Shown here one piece after another: positions 1 through 8,713 of a stretch of 64,000 bases of DNA. This DNA is from Sporosarcina aquimarina (lineage in GTDB: Bacteria; Bacillota; Bacilli; Bacillales_A; Planococcaceae): assembly GCF_019748715.1 (NCBI RefSeq), contig NZ_JACLBZ010000008.1, positions 1-64,000 on the forward strand, written 5' to 3'. Below the pieces are notes generated by a model. It ran no database searches. It saw only the letters and a program-made list of their open reading frames with translations, and had not been told where the DNA came from. The stretch's first letter is position 1, and every line of letters starts with the position of its first letter. The position numbers were made by a program, and so were the translations under genes.

Positions 1-21
1 AAAACCCTTGACTAGAGGTAA

Positions 22-47
22 GAAAGCGTCCCGTCTGCAGCGCAAAT
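22..47. repeat. Half-copy of a dispersed palindromic repeat
   Basis: This stretch (gaaagcgtcccgtctgcagc and the following bases) matches the right arm of the full palindrome at 1774-1833 with a few differences. The left arm is not present in the window. I infer a decayed or partial copy of the same intergenic repeat family. The rest of 1-128 holds no gene that I can support. Confidence 0.45.
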
Positions 48-128
48 CCCCGGTCCGCGAGCCGGTGCGTCTTTCATGTATTTTTCTCTCTGACGCTAAT
101 GCAACTTGTCAATTGATGTGTGTCTACA

Positions 129-171
129 AACAAAAACTGCGAATGAATTAATCATTCGCAGTTTTTGTTTG
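129..171 (-). terminator. Terminator overlapping the end of the ligase gene
   Basis: A near-perfect hairpin with arms caaaaactgcgaatga and cattcgcagtttttg. The stop codon of the minus-strand gene lies in the loop, so one arm codes for the last residues of the protein. Confidence 0.7.
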
Positions 172-1605
172 AAGTTTTGTAAAAGCCGTAAATGTACCCA
201 ACAAAATAAAGTAGAACAGTGTGTACATTTTTAATTCCCAAATATTATAGTACATTCCCGAAACCCCTGTTGAGAACCATAGGGCAATCATGAAGACACC
301 GAAGTTTGTATGGCGCGCTTTCCAGAAGTACCACAGCATACTTAGTAAGAATAGAGCGAAAATCAGTACACCGATTACGCCTGTCTCTGCAATGACCTGA
401 ATATATTGATTGTCCGAATAGAAGTACTTGCCTCCGTAAATATCCGAATTGATTCCATAGTGATCATAGATAGGAGAACCGTATGAAAGTGTTGCAGAAC
501 CGCCGAATGAACCAAATCCAGTTCCTGTCACCGGATGATCCCCAAAGATCTCAAAACCTTTCTTGATATAGAAAAATCTTCCACTCTCTGTCATCAACGC
601 TAAATTCTTCTCATCAAACGTCTCACCAAAGCGCCCCCCGATACTACCTGGACCTGGCTGGTCGACCTTCATGCCAAACTCTTGCAAATAATGAACAGCT
701 AAGTTGGCTGGATAATAGACCAAAATAATTGAAACTATGCCTGATATCACAAGACGTTTTAAGATATACCATTTCCTCGTCATCACGATGAACACAATGC
801 CGAACGTCACCGCAGAAATCCATGTACCTCTTGAATATGTAAGGACGAGAATCCCTAAGAATAAAACTAATAGAATCCGTAAAGACCATTTGTACTTATT
901 CGCCTGATAGACATGTTGCAAATAAATAACCCCAATAATTCCGAAAAACAGGACCAATGCCAATGAATTCGGATTTCCCGCAAGCCCATAAATACGCACT
1001 GCATTCGTTGCGGATAACACCTTGTATTTCCACTCTTCCGGAAGCAATAGTTGCCGTAAGGATAGTTTCTCAATCAGACCATGAATCGACATGACAAGGT
1101 TGATCCACACCGTAACCCATGCCAGCTGCATTAACCATTTCTTCGTCAATTCCATCCTAGAGATCGTGTAATACAACAAATACATGATAATGAATGTCCG
1201 TATTTGGAAAATAACCGCTGTCGGCGTTACATCATTCAGCAGACCAATAATGGATCCAAATAAAATAAACGCAAAATAAGACCATTCAAACCATTTGAAC
1301 GTAAATAAAGATCCGATATTTCGTCTGTAACGCAGTAAGGTCCATGCGAATACGACGAAGATAATTAAATCTCCTATTAATTTCAGCCCACTGTTCACTT
1401 CGATCAAGAAGGGTCGGATGTTGACGTAAATGACCAAGAAGAGAAGGCTCTGTTGCGGCTGAAGGAATGAAAATATGACAAAAAATAAAGCCGTACCGAG
1501 TAATGCTATTTTTGAAGGCAGCAACAAAGCTATGAGCATAACTGCTACTGCAATCAGTATTGTAACCGTAGATTGTTTTTCCAATCGCTGTATCCATTTA
1601 TTCAT
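148..1605 (-). CDS. O-antigen ligase/polymerase family membrane protein
   Basis: Predicted integral membrane protein of 485 residues with about ten to twelve hydrophobic segments. It has the layout of the O-antigen ligase (Wzy_C/RfaL) superfamily: N-terminal membrane helices, a large extracytoplasmic loop around residues 300-390 that contains TGTGFGSFGG, and C-terminal helices. In a Gram-positive host such proteins are expected to polymerise or transfer an undecaprenyl-linked polysaccharide or teichuronic-type wall polymer; the actual substrate is not readable. The ATG start has AAAGGGAT upstream. The neighbours at 2.0-6.4 kb are SLH wall proteins, which bind pyruvylated wall polymers, so a wall-polysaccharide role is plausible. 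The family is fairly sure, the function is inferred. Confidence 0.7.
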   Translation of the reverse strand: MNKWIQRLEKQSTVTILIAVAVMLIALLLPSKIALLGTALFFVIFSFLQPQQSLLFLVIYVNIRPFLIEVNSGLKLIGDLIIFVVFAWTLLRYRRNIGSLFTFKWFEWSYFAFILFGSIIGLLNDVTPTAVIFQIRTFIIMYLLYYTISRMELTKKWLMQLAWVTVWINLVMSIHGLIEKLSLRQLLLPEEWKYKVLSATNAVRIYGLAGNPNSLALVLFFGIIGVIYLQHVYQANKYKWSLRILLVLFLGILVLTYSRGTWISAVTFGIVFIVMTRKWYILKRLVISGIVSIILVYYPANLAVHYLQEFGMKVDQPGPGSIGGRFGETFDEKNLALMTESGRFFYIKKGFEIFGDHPVTGTGFGSFGGSATLSYGSPIYDHYGINSDIYGGKYFYSDNQYIQVIAETGVIGVLIFALFLLSMLWYFWKARHTNFGVFMIALWFSTGVSGMYYNIWELKMYTLFYFILLGTFTAFTKLQTKTAND

Positions 1606-1773
1606 TCGATTATAAATCCCTTTCTACACATGCTTGTTCCTTGTTGCATTATATCACTTTCTTGGACGTAATGGTGCAAGCTTTCGTTGCATCTTTTCGA
1701 ATTAATTCAAAGTCCCCTGTCTAAGTCAAAATTATAGGAGCAAATGCATCTTAACCGAGCACAGTTGATGACA

Positions 1774-1833
1774 GCTCCGGACGGACGCTTTCTACAGGAG
1801 TCGCCGCCCTCCGGAAAGCGTACCGTCTGGAGC
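1774..1833. repeat. Palindromic intergenic repeat
   Basis: Imperfect inverted repeat: gctccggacggacgctttc at 1774-1792 pairs with ggaaagcgtaccgtctggag at 1813-1832. It resembles the GC-rich palindromes scattered between genes in Bacillus and Sporosarcina genomes. A related half-copy lies at 22-47. Open reading across it (1744-2022) has no ribosome-binding site and looks spurious. Confidence 0.6.
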
Positions 1834-1960
1834 GAAAATCTTCTCTATGTAAACTTCCCCAATTTTAGGAAACCCATCTATTACTGGAGAAGTGTAATTA
1901 TAGCAACAACCAAATCGTTTCTTTTATATACTATTAATCTCTCAATATGTCAAAAGCAAC

Positions 1961-2011
1961 TTACTAATGTTAGCACTTTCTGTTACAATAGTGGAAGATT
2001 TATAGAGGGGG
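1961..2011 (+). promoter_or_regulatory. Promoter and RBS of the SLH glucosaminidase gene
   Basis: An extended -10 (TGTTACAAT, hexamer 1984-1989) has a weak -35 (TTACTA, 1961-1966) 17 bases upstream. The SD AGAGGGGG at about 2004-2011 sits in front of a TTG start at 2019. Confidence 0.45.
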
Positions 2012-2018
2012 TTTTAAA

Positions 2019-4046
2019 TTGAAACGATGGGTCACACTGTTTACGCTTCTACTTTTAGTAGTTTCTCCGTTTTTCACTTCAGTTGCAAGCGCCAATGATT
2101 ATAAAGGGCATCAAATGAAAGAGGAACTTTCATATTGGGTCAATAAGGGTGTAATTCAAACCGATGCAAAAGGCAATGTATCTCCGGATCGCGCGGTGAC
2201 AAGAGGTGAATTTGCTTCTTATTTAGCACGTTCTCTTGAACTGCCTGCGTCTACGAAATATACATTTAAGGATTTGAAAGCAAATACATCACGTACGATT
2301 GAAATCCAAAATGCAGCAGGCGCTGGAATTTTAGGCGGTTATCCTGACGGCTCATTCAAACCGAACCAGCAGATCACTCGCCAGCAAATGGCTGGAATGA
2401 TCTTCAAAGCGTTCCGTTATCTTGATATTCCGGTCAATACAAAACTGGTTCAGTTTAAAGACAGCAAGAAAATCTCTCCGAACTTTGTCGATGCTGTTTC
2501 CGCCGCTTCGAACTTAAACATCATTCGAGGAGATCAAGGCTACTTTAAGCCAACAAATAATGCAACCATTGGACATGCTTCCGCATTTTTGTTCAGAATG
2601 TTTGCGGTAACGGATTCGTCAAAACCTTCAGTTCCTACTCCCCCCGCCAACGGGAATGTAGATCCCGAAGTGTATAAAATCAGTTCAGTTACAAATGGTC
2701 AGCTGAATCCAACAAACCAGTCGTTTTTAAAATTCGAGGATGCATTAGCAGCTTATAATGCGTCCTCTTCTGTTCAGACGATTTCTCAAAACAATGTGAT
2801 TATTAAAATGAAGTCAGGACAAGTATTTGCTTCGGAAAACCCTAAGCAATATACATCATTATATAGTGATTCGGCTTTGAAAAAAGAGGTCACATACGTC
2901 CAAAAAGGATTTGAATTGGACTATGTAGGCAGCAGTGAAAATCACGTGATCGTTGAGTTAGGCGGCTACAAATATTATGCGAAACACGCAGAAGTCGACC
3001 TCGTGCCAACTCAGCTTTCAGCAGGCTCCAGCTACTATAAAGTATCGAATGACGGTTTATTGGTTCATTATCCATATTACCGGACATATGATTCGAAGAC
3101 TAAGAAATATACGGGTAAATACGCAGAGTATACAGTAGGACCTGTTGCTTCTTCTGCTTTGAAAAAAGGACAAACCTACACAAGTAATGACGGCGTGCAC
3201 TTTAAAGAGCGCGGTAGTCAGACCGTTGTGAAGTATTATCCATACTTCCAGTTCCAATCTGTTCGTCAGCCTTCTTCTTATTCAGGTACAGACTTGGAGC
3301 GATTCATTAAGTCCGCATTAGAAAGCCGCGAAAAAACAGGTATTGCGCGCTATAAAAATGCGACGACCAAGTCAAAGTTAATTGGTCTTGGATCTTATAT
3401 TAAATCTACAGAAAAACTGCACCAAGTAAACGCTATGTTCATCTTGGCGACAGCCATCCATGAAAGTGATTATGGAATGAGTGCAAATGCGCAAAACAAA
3501 AATAATATTTTCGGTATTCGAGTATTCGACTCTTCTCCGGACAAAGGAGAAGTTTATCAAGACCCTACCAAAAGTATTGATGCGTTTATAGGCCGTTATA
3601 TCAACTTGAACTATGCAAATCCTTTCGGTGCTTATGCGAACGGCGCTGCACCAGGAAATAAAGCAGTTGGATTTAATATGAAATACGCTTCCGATCCTTT
3701 TTGGGGCAGTAAAATCGCCGGCCATATGTGGAGAATTGATCAGTATCTAGGCAATAAAGATGCGAATCAAGCAGAGCTGGCTTTCATTTCATTTACCGGC
3801 ACTGCCGATGTCAATATTCGGACAAGCCCGGAAGTGCGTAATTCTAGCAATATCTTGTTCTCCTACAAATCAAAACATCCAGGCGAACTGACAGCATTCG
3901 GTTATCCTTTAGTCATTGTGGACCGTACACATAGTTCGGACGGATACGTCTGGTATAAAGTGCTGGCAGATACGAATCCTGATTATAAAAAGCCAAGTGA
4001 ACCATATGGCTGGATTCGTTCCGACTTAGTTACCTTAGTTAAATAA
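2019..4046 (+). CDS. SLH-domain endo-beta-N-acetylglucosaminidase (autolysin)
   Basis: Secreted wall hydrolase of 675 residues. It begins with a signal peptide (MKRWVTLFTLLLL to about residue 25) and three SLH motifs at about 27-200 that should anchor it to the secondary wall polymer; the second contains GGYPDGSFKPNQQITRQQ. A proline-rich linker and a region of unknown fold follow. A LytD/FlgJ-type glucosaminidase domain lies at about 430-577, with candidate catalytic Glu482 in AIHESDYG. A C-terminal SH3-like segment contains DVNIRTSP. The start is TTG at 2019, chosen because AGAGGGGG lies just upstream. It should cleave the glycan strands of peptidoglycan in growth, separation or lysis. The exact bond is inferred from the family. 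Confidence 0.85.
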   Translation: MKRWVTLFTLLLLVVSPFFTSVASANDYKGHQMKEELSYWVNKGVIQTDAKGNVSPDRAVTRGEFASYLARSLELPASTKYTFKDLKANTSRTIEIQNAAGAGILGGYPDGSFKPNQQITRQQMAGMIFKAFRYLDIPVNTKLVQFKDSKKISPNFVDAVSAASNLNIIRGDQGYFKPTNNATIGHASAFLFRMFAVTDSSKPSVPTPPANGNVDPEVYKISSVTNGQLNPTNQSFLKFEDALAAYNASSSVQTISQNNVIIKMKSGQVFASENPKQYTSLYSDSALKKEVTYVQKGFELDYVGSSENHVIVELGGYKYYAKHAEVDLVPTQLSAGSSYYKVSNDGLLVHYPYYRTYDSKTKKYTGKYAEYTVGPVASSALKKGQTYTSNDGVHFKERGSQTVVKYYPYFQFQSVRQPSSYSGTDLERFIKSALESREKTGIARYKNATTKSKLIGLGSYIKSTEKLHQVNAMFILATAIHESDYGMSANAQNKNNIFGIRVFDSSPDKGEVYQDPTKSIDAFIGRYINLNYANPFGAYANGAAPGNKAVGFNMKYASDPFWGSKIAGHMWRIDQYLGNKDANQAELAFISFTGTADVNIRTSPEVRNSSNILFSYKSKHPGELTAFGYPLVIVDRTHSSDGYVWYKVLADTNPDYKKPSEPYGWIRSDLVTLVK

Positions 4047-4052
4047 ACAGCA

Positions 4053-4090
4053 AAACACCATCTCCGCGTCATGGGAGATGGTGTTTTTTA
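4053..4090. terminator. Bidirectional terminator
   Basis: Hairpin aaaacaccatctcc / ggagatggtgtttttt lies between the converging SLH genes and can serve both strands. Confidence 0.8.
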
Positions 4091-4091
4091 C

Positions 4092-6359
4092 TTAAAGCGC
4101 GTCTGTATGTTCTGCTCCTGCAGGTAACAAGTTCGACATATTGATTCGTTCAAGACCTTCTTTAATTTTCGTTGTGTAGCCTTTTTTATTTTTATTCAGA
4201 TAGCCAGCTTTTGATTTGATCATGCGCTCAAATACCGGCAATTTTGTTTTGTCTACTGCAGACCACTTTTCATAGGAATGAATTAAATCTTCCAGTGTTA
4301 AATGTGTATAGTCTCTTCCTGCAAACTGAGCGTTTGGATCGCGTTTGTACCAAATATCCCCGTCAGAACGAATCCACTTCTTCTCTTCCAGCTGGATCGC
4401 CTTTTCAATTGCACTCGCTGTCTGTAGATAGATCGGATCTTTGAACTCTTGATAAGCCATAAGTAAGATATTCATCCCACCAAGCAAATGATTCATAGAC
4501 GTATGCGTGCGCACTTGCTGTTTCGCTGGGAAATAGTCCGGAATATAATAAGCACTTTTCGTTAACGCGCTGACATTACCTTTTTTCTGCTGCTGAACCA
4601 ATAAATTTGCATAGTTGCGTAAACCTTCATTGTAATCTTTATGCCCAAACGCTTTTCCTCCATTGTAAAGGAATAATGCAATTTGTTCATTGAAACGCGT
4701 ATCGACAAATGGGGCAGTGAAGTTATACAAGTTCTTTAAATAAGTGCTTGTCACTTCTGTCTCCCAATATGTTTTATTCCCTCTAAAAATCGTTAAGTTC
4801 GCAAATGAATTATGCAAAAGATCTTCGTAATACCGTTCTTGCGTTTGATTGTACAGCAGCATAACACGGTCTTCTTTCACTAACAATAAGTTGCGGCCAT
4901 ATCCTCTTCCTGAAGCCGGCATTGGTTCGATCGTTGTCGCCATTTTATTATACGGACCGTTTGCGGTATACCATTTATTTCGTTTTTTATAATTGATTAT
5001 TGACTCATGCATCCAAGCATCCATTCGTTGGTTGCTCGAGAATAGTTTTTCAGCTGATGATAAATACCACTGATCTACAATATCATAGCCGCGAGAATAT
5101 AATTCATAGACGGTCACGCGATTTGGTCCCATTACAATATTGCTGTGTGCTATTTTTTCATCATGCAATTCACGTGTCTGACTTAATGCACCATTCGGAT
5201 ATTTCATTTCCAAATCACGTGAACGATAGGATTTCGCAATCATCTGTTGTCCAGTTCCTTGATCCGATACAGTTTCAAGCACTCCAATTGGGGAGGTTGC
5301 AATATCGAATCCAAAGGTGTCATCAATATCTTTTTTCATTGGATATTTACTGTAGGGTTCTAAGCGATTTTCCTTTATTCCCTTTTCAATCTGTACCAGA
5401 TCCACACGAATCGGCAGTCGCTGAGGGTTTCGTAATTCTGTAAATACGAAGTAATCTCCATTCGGCAGTTCTCGCTTTGTCACCGTGACGCGAGTCGATT
5501 TCATCCCGCTTACGCCGTATATATACACATGATCCGTTGCATGCGCATAAGGCTGTACACGCTTTGTGACAAGCTGAAGATAATGATTGGAACGTAAGAA
5601 AGTTTTGTCTTCATTTGTTAACGGCACTTCTACAAACTGCTGTTCAAAACGGATCGGATCAAAATCCCCAATTGTTTTTGGTTTATTGAACGTAATAGGA
5701 CTCTCTTTTTCCAACATGCCTGCCTGGATCATTGCTCTATGTAAGAACACAACAAAGGATGCCCTATTCACAGGTGATTTCGGATCAAACGACCCATCTT
5801 CTTTACCTGTAGTGATTCCATGCTGCATTAGGACTTTTACGCCATACTTATGAGATTCACTAATTTTGTTATCATCTGTAAACCGCACATCTTCTCCGGT
5901 GTCTTCCAATTTAAATGCCCGTACAATGACACTTGCCATTTGTTCCCGTGTCAATTGGTCACCGGTTCCAAATGTGCCATCCGGTTTCCCTCCAAATATG
6001 CCTTCTTGATACGTAGCCATCGCTCCCCGTAGATGGGATGATTTTGGGCTGACATCTTTGAATACTGGCTGATAGGGCGCTTCCGGCAATTTCAAGGCAC
6101 CTGCTAATAAATTGGCAGCTTGACCACGCATAATACTTACGCTTGGTCTGAACTGGAGGTCAGGATAGCCATTAATAATCCCTTCTTCAACCAATTGCGT
6201 CACTTCGTCTTTAGCCCAGAAATCATTGTGCACATCAGAGAAGCGCTGATCTTGTATTTCCGCACTCACATAAAGCTGTGGCAAACTGATATAGATCAAC
6301 AGCGCAAATAGTAAAGGAATGAAAATAATATTTTTTTTCATTTTAGGTGAGGTCACCAT
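4092..6359 (-). CDS. Large SLH-domain protein with an unassigned C-terminal region
   Basis: A 755-residue exported protein. It has an N-terminal hydrophobic signal segment and three SLH motifs at about 35-215 (for example FSDVHNDFWAKDEV and GGKPDGTFGTGDQLTREQMA). The remaining 540 residues are rich in aromatic and charged residues and mostly helical at the end (HTSMNHLLGGMNILLMAYQE). This part faintly recalls the helical barrel of D-glucuronyl C5-epimerase-like or six-hairpin glycan enzymes, but I cannot assign it. The start is uncertain: residue 1 has GGAG rather far upstream, and Met7 (6341) gives a more typical signal peptide. It converges with the SLH glucosaminidase and probably belongs to the same wall layer. 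Confidence 0.7.
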   Translation of the reverse strand: MVTSPKMKKNIIFIPLLFALLIYISLPQLYVSAEIQDQRFSDVHNDFWAKDEVTQLVEEGIINGYPDLQFRPSVSIMRGQAANLLAGALKLPEAPYQPVFKDVSPKSSHLRGAMATYQEGIFGGKPDGTFGTGDQLTREQMASVIVRAFKLEDTGEDVRFTDDNKISESHKYGVKVLMQHGITTGKEDGSFDPKSPVNRASFVVFLHRAMIQAGMLEKESPITFNKPKTIGDFDPIRFEQQFVEVPLTNEDKTFLRSNHYLQLVTKRVQPYAHATDHVYIYGVSGMKSTRVTVTKRELPNGDYFVFTELRNPQRLPIRVDLVQIEKGIKENRLEPYSKYPMKKDIDDTFGFDIATSPIGVLETVSDQGTGQQMIAKSYRSRDLEMKYPNGALSQTRELHDEKIAHSNIVMGPNRVTVYELYSRGYDIVDQWYLSSAEKLFSSNQRMDAWMHESIINYKKRNKWYTANGPYNKMATTIEPMPASGRGYGRNLLLVKEDRVMLLYNQTQERYYEDLLHNSFANLTIFRGNKTYWETEVTSTYLKNLYNFTAPFVDTRFNEQIALFLYNGGKAFGHKDYNEGLRNYANLLVQQQKKGNVSALTKSAYYIPDYFPAKQQVRTHTSMNHLLGGMNILLMAYQEFKDPIYLQTASAIEKAIQLEEKKWIRSDGDIWYKRDPNAQFAGRDYTHLTLEDLIHSYEKWSAVDKTKLPVFERMIKSKAGYLNKNKKGYTTKIKEGLERINMSNLLPAGAEHTDAL

Positions 6360-6493
6360 CTTTTTAAATCAACTCCATTCACTGCTTTCATTATAGTAGT
6401 ATGTATATACCTCCAACAATTATAGCATAATGCGACAGTTGTTTCGTCCGTTATCCATAAAACGCGTAAAATAGACTAGTAAAAGGAAATAAA

Positions 6494-6530
6494 AACTATC
6501 CATGGCTATGAAAGCGATGGATAGTCTTTA
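6494..6530 (-). terminator. Terminator of the ilv-leu operon
   Basis: Hairpin with arms actatccat and atggatagt followed on the minus strand by TTTTTA, just after the leuD stop. Confidence 0.75.
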
Positions 6531-7115
6531 TTATGCCTGTTGTTTTTCATATGCGGCAATATGGTCTTCATATTGGATCGTCAATGAAATTTCATCCCAG
6601 CCGTTTAATAGCATCTTTTTGTAATATGGGTCAATGTCAAAACGATAGACTTTTCCATTTTCTCCCGTCACCGTTTGATCTTCAAGGCTTACCGTCAATT
6701 GGTAAGCTGCTTCTTTCCCTTTAGCCAAAAGCTCGTCTATTTCAGCAACCGATAGTTCGATTGGCAAGATGCCGTTTTTAAAGCAGTTGTTGTGGAATAT
6801 GTCAGCAAAGCTTGGTGCGATGACAACACGGAAACCGTAGTCTAAAATTGCCCATGGCGCGTGTTCACGAGACGAACCGCAACCGAAGTTTTCATGAGCC
6901 ACAAGGATAGTAGAACCTTGATAGCGCGGATCATTCAATACAAAGTTCTCGTTTTTTGTACCATCTGGATTGAAGCGCCAGTGATAAAATAAAAACTCTC
7001 CAAATCCCGTACGTTCGATTCGCTTCAAAAATTCTTTAGAAATAATTTGGTCTGTATCTACGTTATTTTTATCTAATGGAGTGAGTACACTCTCTACTAT
7101 ATTAATTGGTTCCAT
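6531..7115 (-). CDS. leuD: 3-isopropylmalate dehydratase small subunit
   Basis: Small (swivelling) subunit of isopropylmalate isomerase, 194 residues, normal for the family. It begins MEPINIVESVLTPLDKNNVD and carries the substrate-loop motif GCGSSREHAPWA, typical of LeuD. With LeuC it converts 2-isopropylmalate to 3-isopropylmalate in leucine synthesis, in the cytoplasm. It is the last gene of the operon, 13 bases after leuC, with GAGGAGGGG in front of the ATG, and is followed by a terminator. Confidence 0.95.
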   Translation of the reverse strand: MEPINIVESVLTPLDKNNVDTDQIISKEFLKRIERTGFGEFLFYHWRFNPDGTKNENFVLNDPRYQGSTILVAHENFGCGSSREHAPWAILDYGFRVVIAPSFADIFHNNCFKNGILPIELSVAEIDELLAKGKEAAYQLTVSLEDQTVTGENGKVYRFDIDPYYKKMLLNGWDEISLTIQYEDHIAAYEKQQA

Positions 7116-7128
7116 CTGAATCCCCTCC

Positions 7129-8541
7129 TCAATTATGCACAGCGGCTTTTACGTCCCGAACGTCTACAAAGTGTCCAGCAACTGCAGCGGCTGCAGCCAT
7201 CGATGGGCTGACTAGATGTGTACGAGCGCCTGCGCCTTGGCGGCCTTCAAAGTTACGATTCGATGTAGATGCACATCGTTCACCAGCTGGTACAACATCG
7301 TCATTCATTGCTAAACACATGCTGCAACCAGATTCTCTCCATTCAAACCCTGCATCAATAAAGATTTGAGACAATCCAATATCTTCAGCTTGTTTTTTGA
7401 CTGTGCGCGACCCAGGCACGACAATCGCAGTCACAGACGGATGAACATGTTTACCTTCAATGACATCTGCAGCTGCCTGTAAATCACTTAGACGAGCATT
7501 CGTACAGGAACCGATGAATACATGCTGGATATCGATCGACGTTAACGGCATACCTTCTTCCAATCCCATATATTCGAGAGCAGAACGAAGAGCGGACTTT
7601 TCCGTTTCTGTTTTATAGTCTGCAGCGGATGGAATACTTGCCGAAATTCCGGAACCCATCGACGGGTTGGTCCCCCATGTCACAAATGGTTCAATTTCAT
7701 CCGCATTGATTTCCAACACTTGATCAAACTGTGCACCTTCATCCGTATTCAATGCGATCCAGCGCTCTGCCGCCTTTTCAAATTCTTCTCCTTGAGGAGC
7801 GTAACGTCGTCCACGCAAGTATTCAATCGTAGTTTCATCCGGGCCGATCAAGCCTGCTTTAGCCCCGGCTTCGATTGACATATTACAAATCGTCATGCGC
7901 TCTTCCATAGACAATGACCGAATCGCTTCTCCTGTATATTCCACGATGTGACCTGTTCCGACATCGATTCCAAACTTCGCAATGATCGCTAAAATGATAT
8001 CTTTTGCGGTAACGCCAAAACCCAGCTTACCTGTCACACGAATTTCCATCGTCTTTGGTTTATTTTGCCACAAGGTTTGTGTAGACAATACATGCTCTAC
8101 TTCACTTGTGCCGATGCCAAAAGCAATTGCTCCGAACGCACCATGTGTAGATGTATGGCTATCACCGCAGACAATTGTTTTTCCAGGTTGCGTCAATCCA
8201 AGTTCTGGTCCGATAATATGCACGATCCCTTGGTCTGGGTGTTCCATATGAGCTAACTGTACGCCGAACTCTTCACAGTTCTTCTCTAAAGTCGTAATTT
8301 GTTTTTTTGCAATTGGATCATTTATAGTCGGTAAATTCTTTGTCGGGACATTATGATCCATCGTCGCAAAGCAAAGATCCGGGCGGCGCACTTTACGATT
8401 TGCTAAGCGCAAGCCTTCAAATGCTTGTGGTGAAGTTACTTCATGCAGCAAGTGAAGATCAATGTAAAGCAAATCGGGTTTCCCTTCTTCTTCGTATACA
8501 ATATGCTGGTCCCATATTTTTTCTATAATTGTTTTTGCCAT
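7129..8541 (-). CDS. leuC: 3-isopropylmalate dehydratase large subunit
   Basis: Large aconitase-like subunit of isopropylmalate isomerase, 470 residues. It shows the 4Fe-4S cluster cysteines in [10 protein letters not shown] and in [11 protein letters not shown], and the aconitase signature [14 protein letters not shown]. The start is ATG at 8541 ([10 protein letters not shown]), with GGAAGGAGAAACG directly upstream. Six extra in-frame codons upstream include the SD itself, so they are not coding. It pairs with LeuD. The spacing from leuB is unusually large (162 bases) because a palindromic element sits between the two genes. Confidence 0.95.
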   Translation of the reverse strand: MAKTIIEKIWDQHIVYEEEGKPDLLYIDLHLLHEVTSPQAFEGLRLANRKVRRPDLCFATMDHNVPTKNLPTINDPIAKKQITTLEKNCEEFGVQLAHMEHPDQGIVHIIGPELGLTQPGKTIVCGDSHTSTHGAFGAIAFGIGTSEVEHVLSTQTLWQNKPKTMEIRVTGKLGFGVTAKDIILAIIAKFGIDVGTGHIVEYTGEAIRSLSMEERMTICNMSIEAGAKAGLIGPDETTIEYLRGRRYAPQGEEFEKAAERWIALNTDEGAQFDQVLEINADEIEPFVTWGTNPSMGSGISASIPSAADYKTETEKSALRSALEYMGLEEGMPLTSIDIQHVFIGSCTNARLSDLQAAADVIEGKHVHPSVTAIVVPGSRTVKKQAEDIGLSQIFIDAGFEWRESGCSMCLAMNDDVVPAGERCASTSNRNFEGRQGAGARTHLVSPSMAAAAAVAGHFVDVRDVKAAVHN

Positions 8542-8579
8542 AATCGTTTCTCCTTCCAAGCCATGCCCTTAAAAATTTG

Positions 8580-8713
8580 TTACATCTAGTTCCAAGCACC
8601 AGCCCCTCAGGTCGTTTCAGAATGACAGTAAAGGCAAAGAACGCCTTTATTACCGGTCTTCCAACGCCTGTCGAGGCTATACGGTGCATTCCACTTTTGA
8701 TACTTAGATGTAA
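8580..8713. repeat. Palindromic insertion-like element between leuB and leuC
   Basis: A 134-bp structured element with 9-bp terminal inverted repeats, TTACATCTA at 8580-8588 and TAGATGTAA at 8705-8713. Inside are a second inverted repeat (gcaccagcccctcagg, 8596-8611, against cctgtcgaggctatacggtgc, 8667-8687) and a central hairpin (aaaggc / gcctttatt, about 8630-8650). It contains no gene. It overlaps the end of leuB and supplies its stop codon. I infer a member of a dispersed MITE-like or REP-like family; copy number is not visible here. Confidence 0.65.

Noticed and set aside
1744-2022. A 92-codon plus-strand frame before the SLH glucosaminidase
   Set aside because: It runs through the palindromic repeat and the promoter, has no SD and no protein-like sequence.
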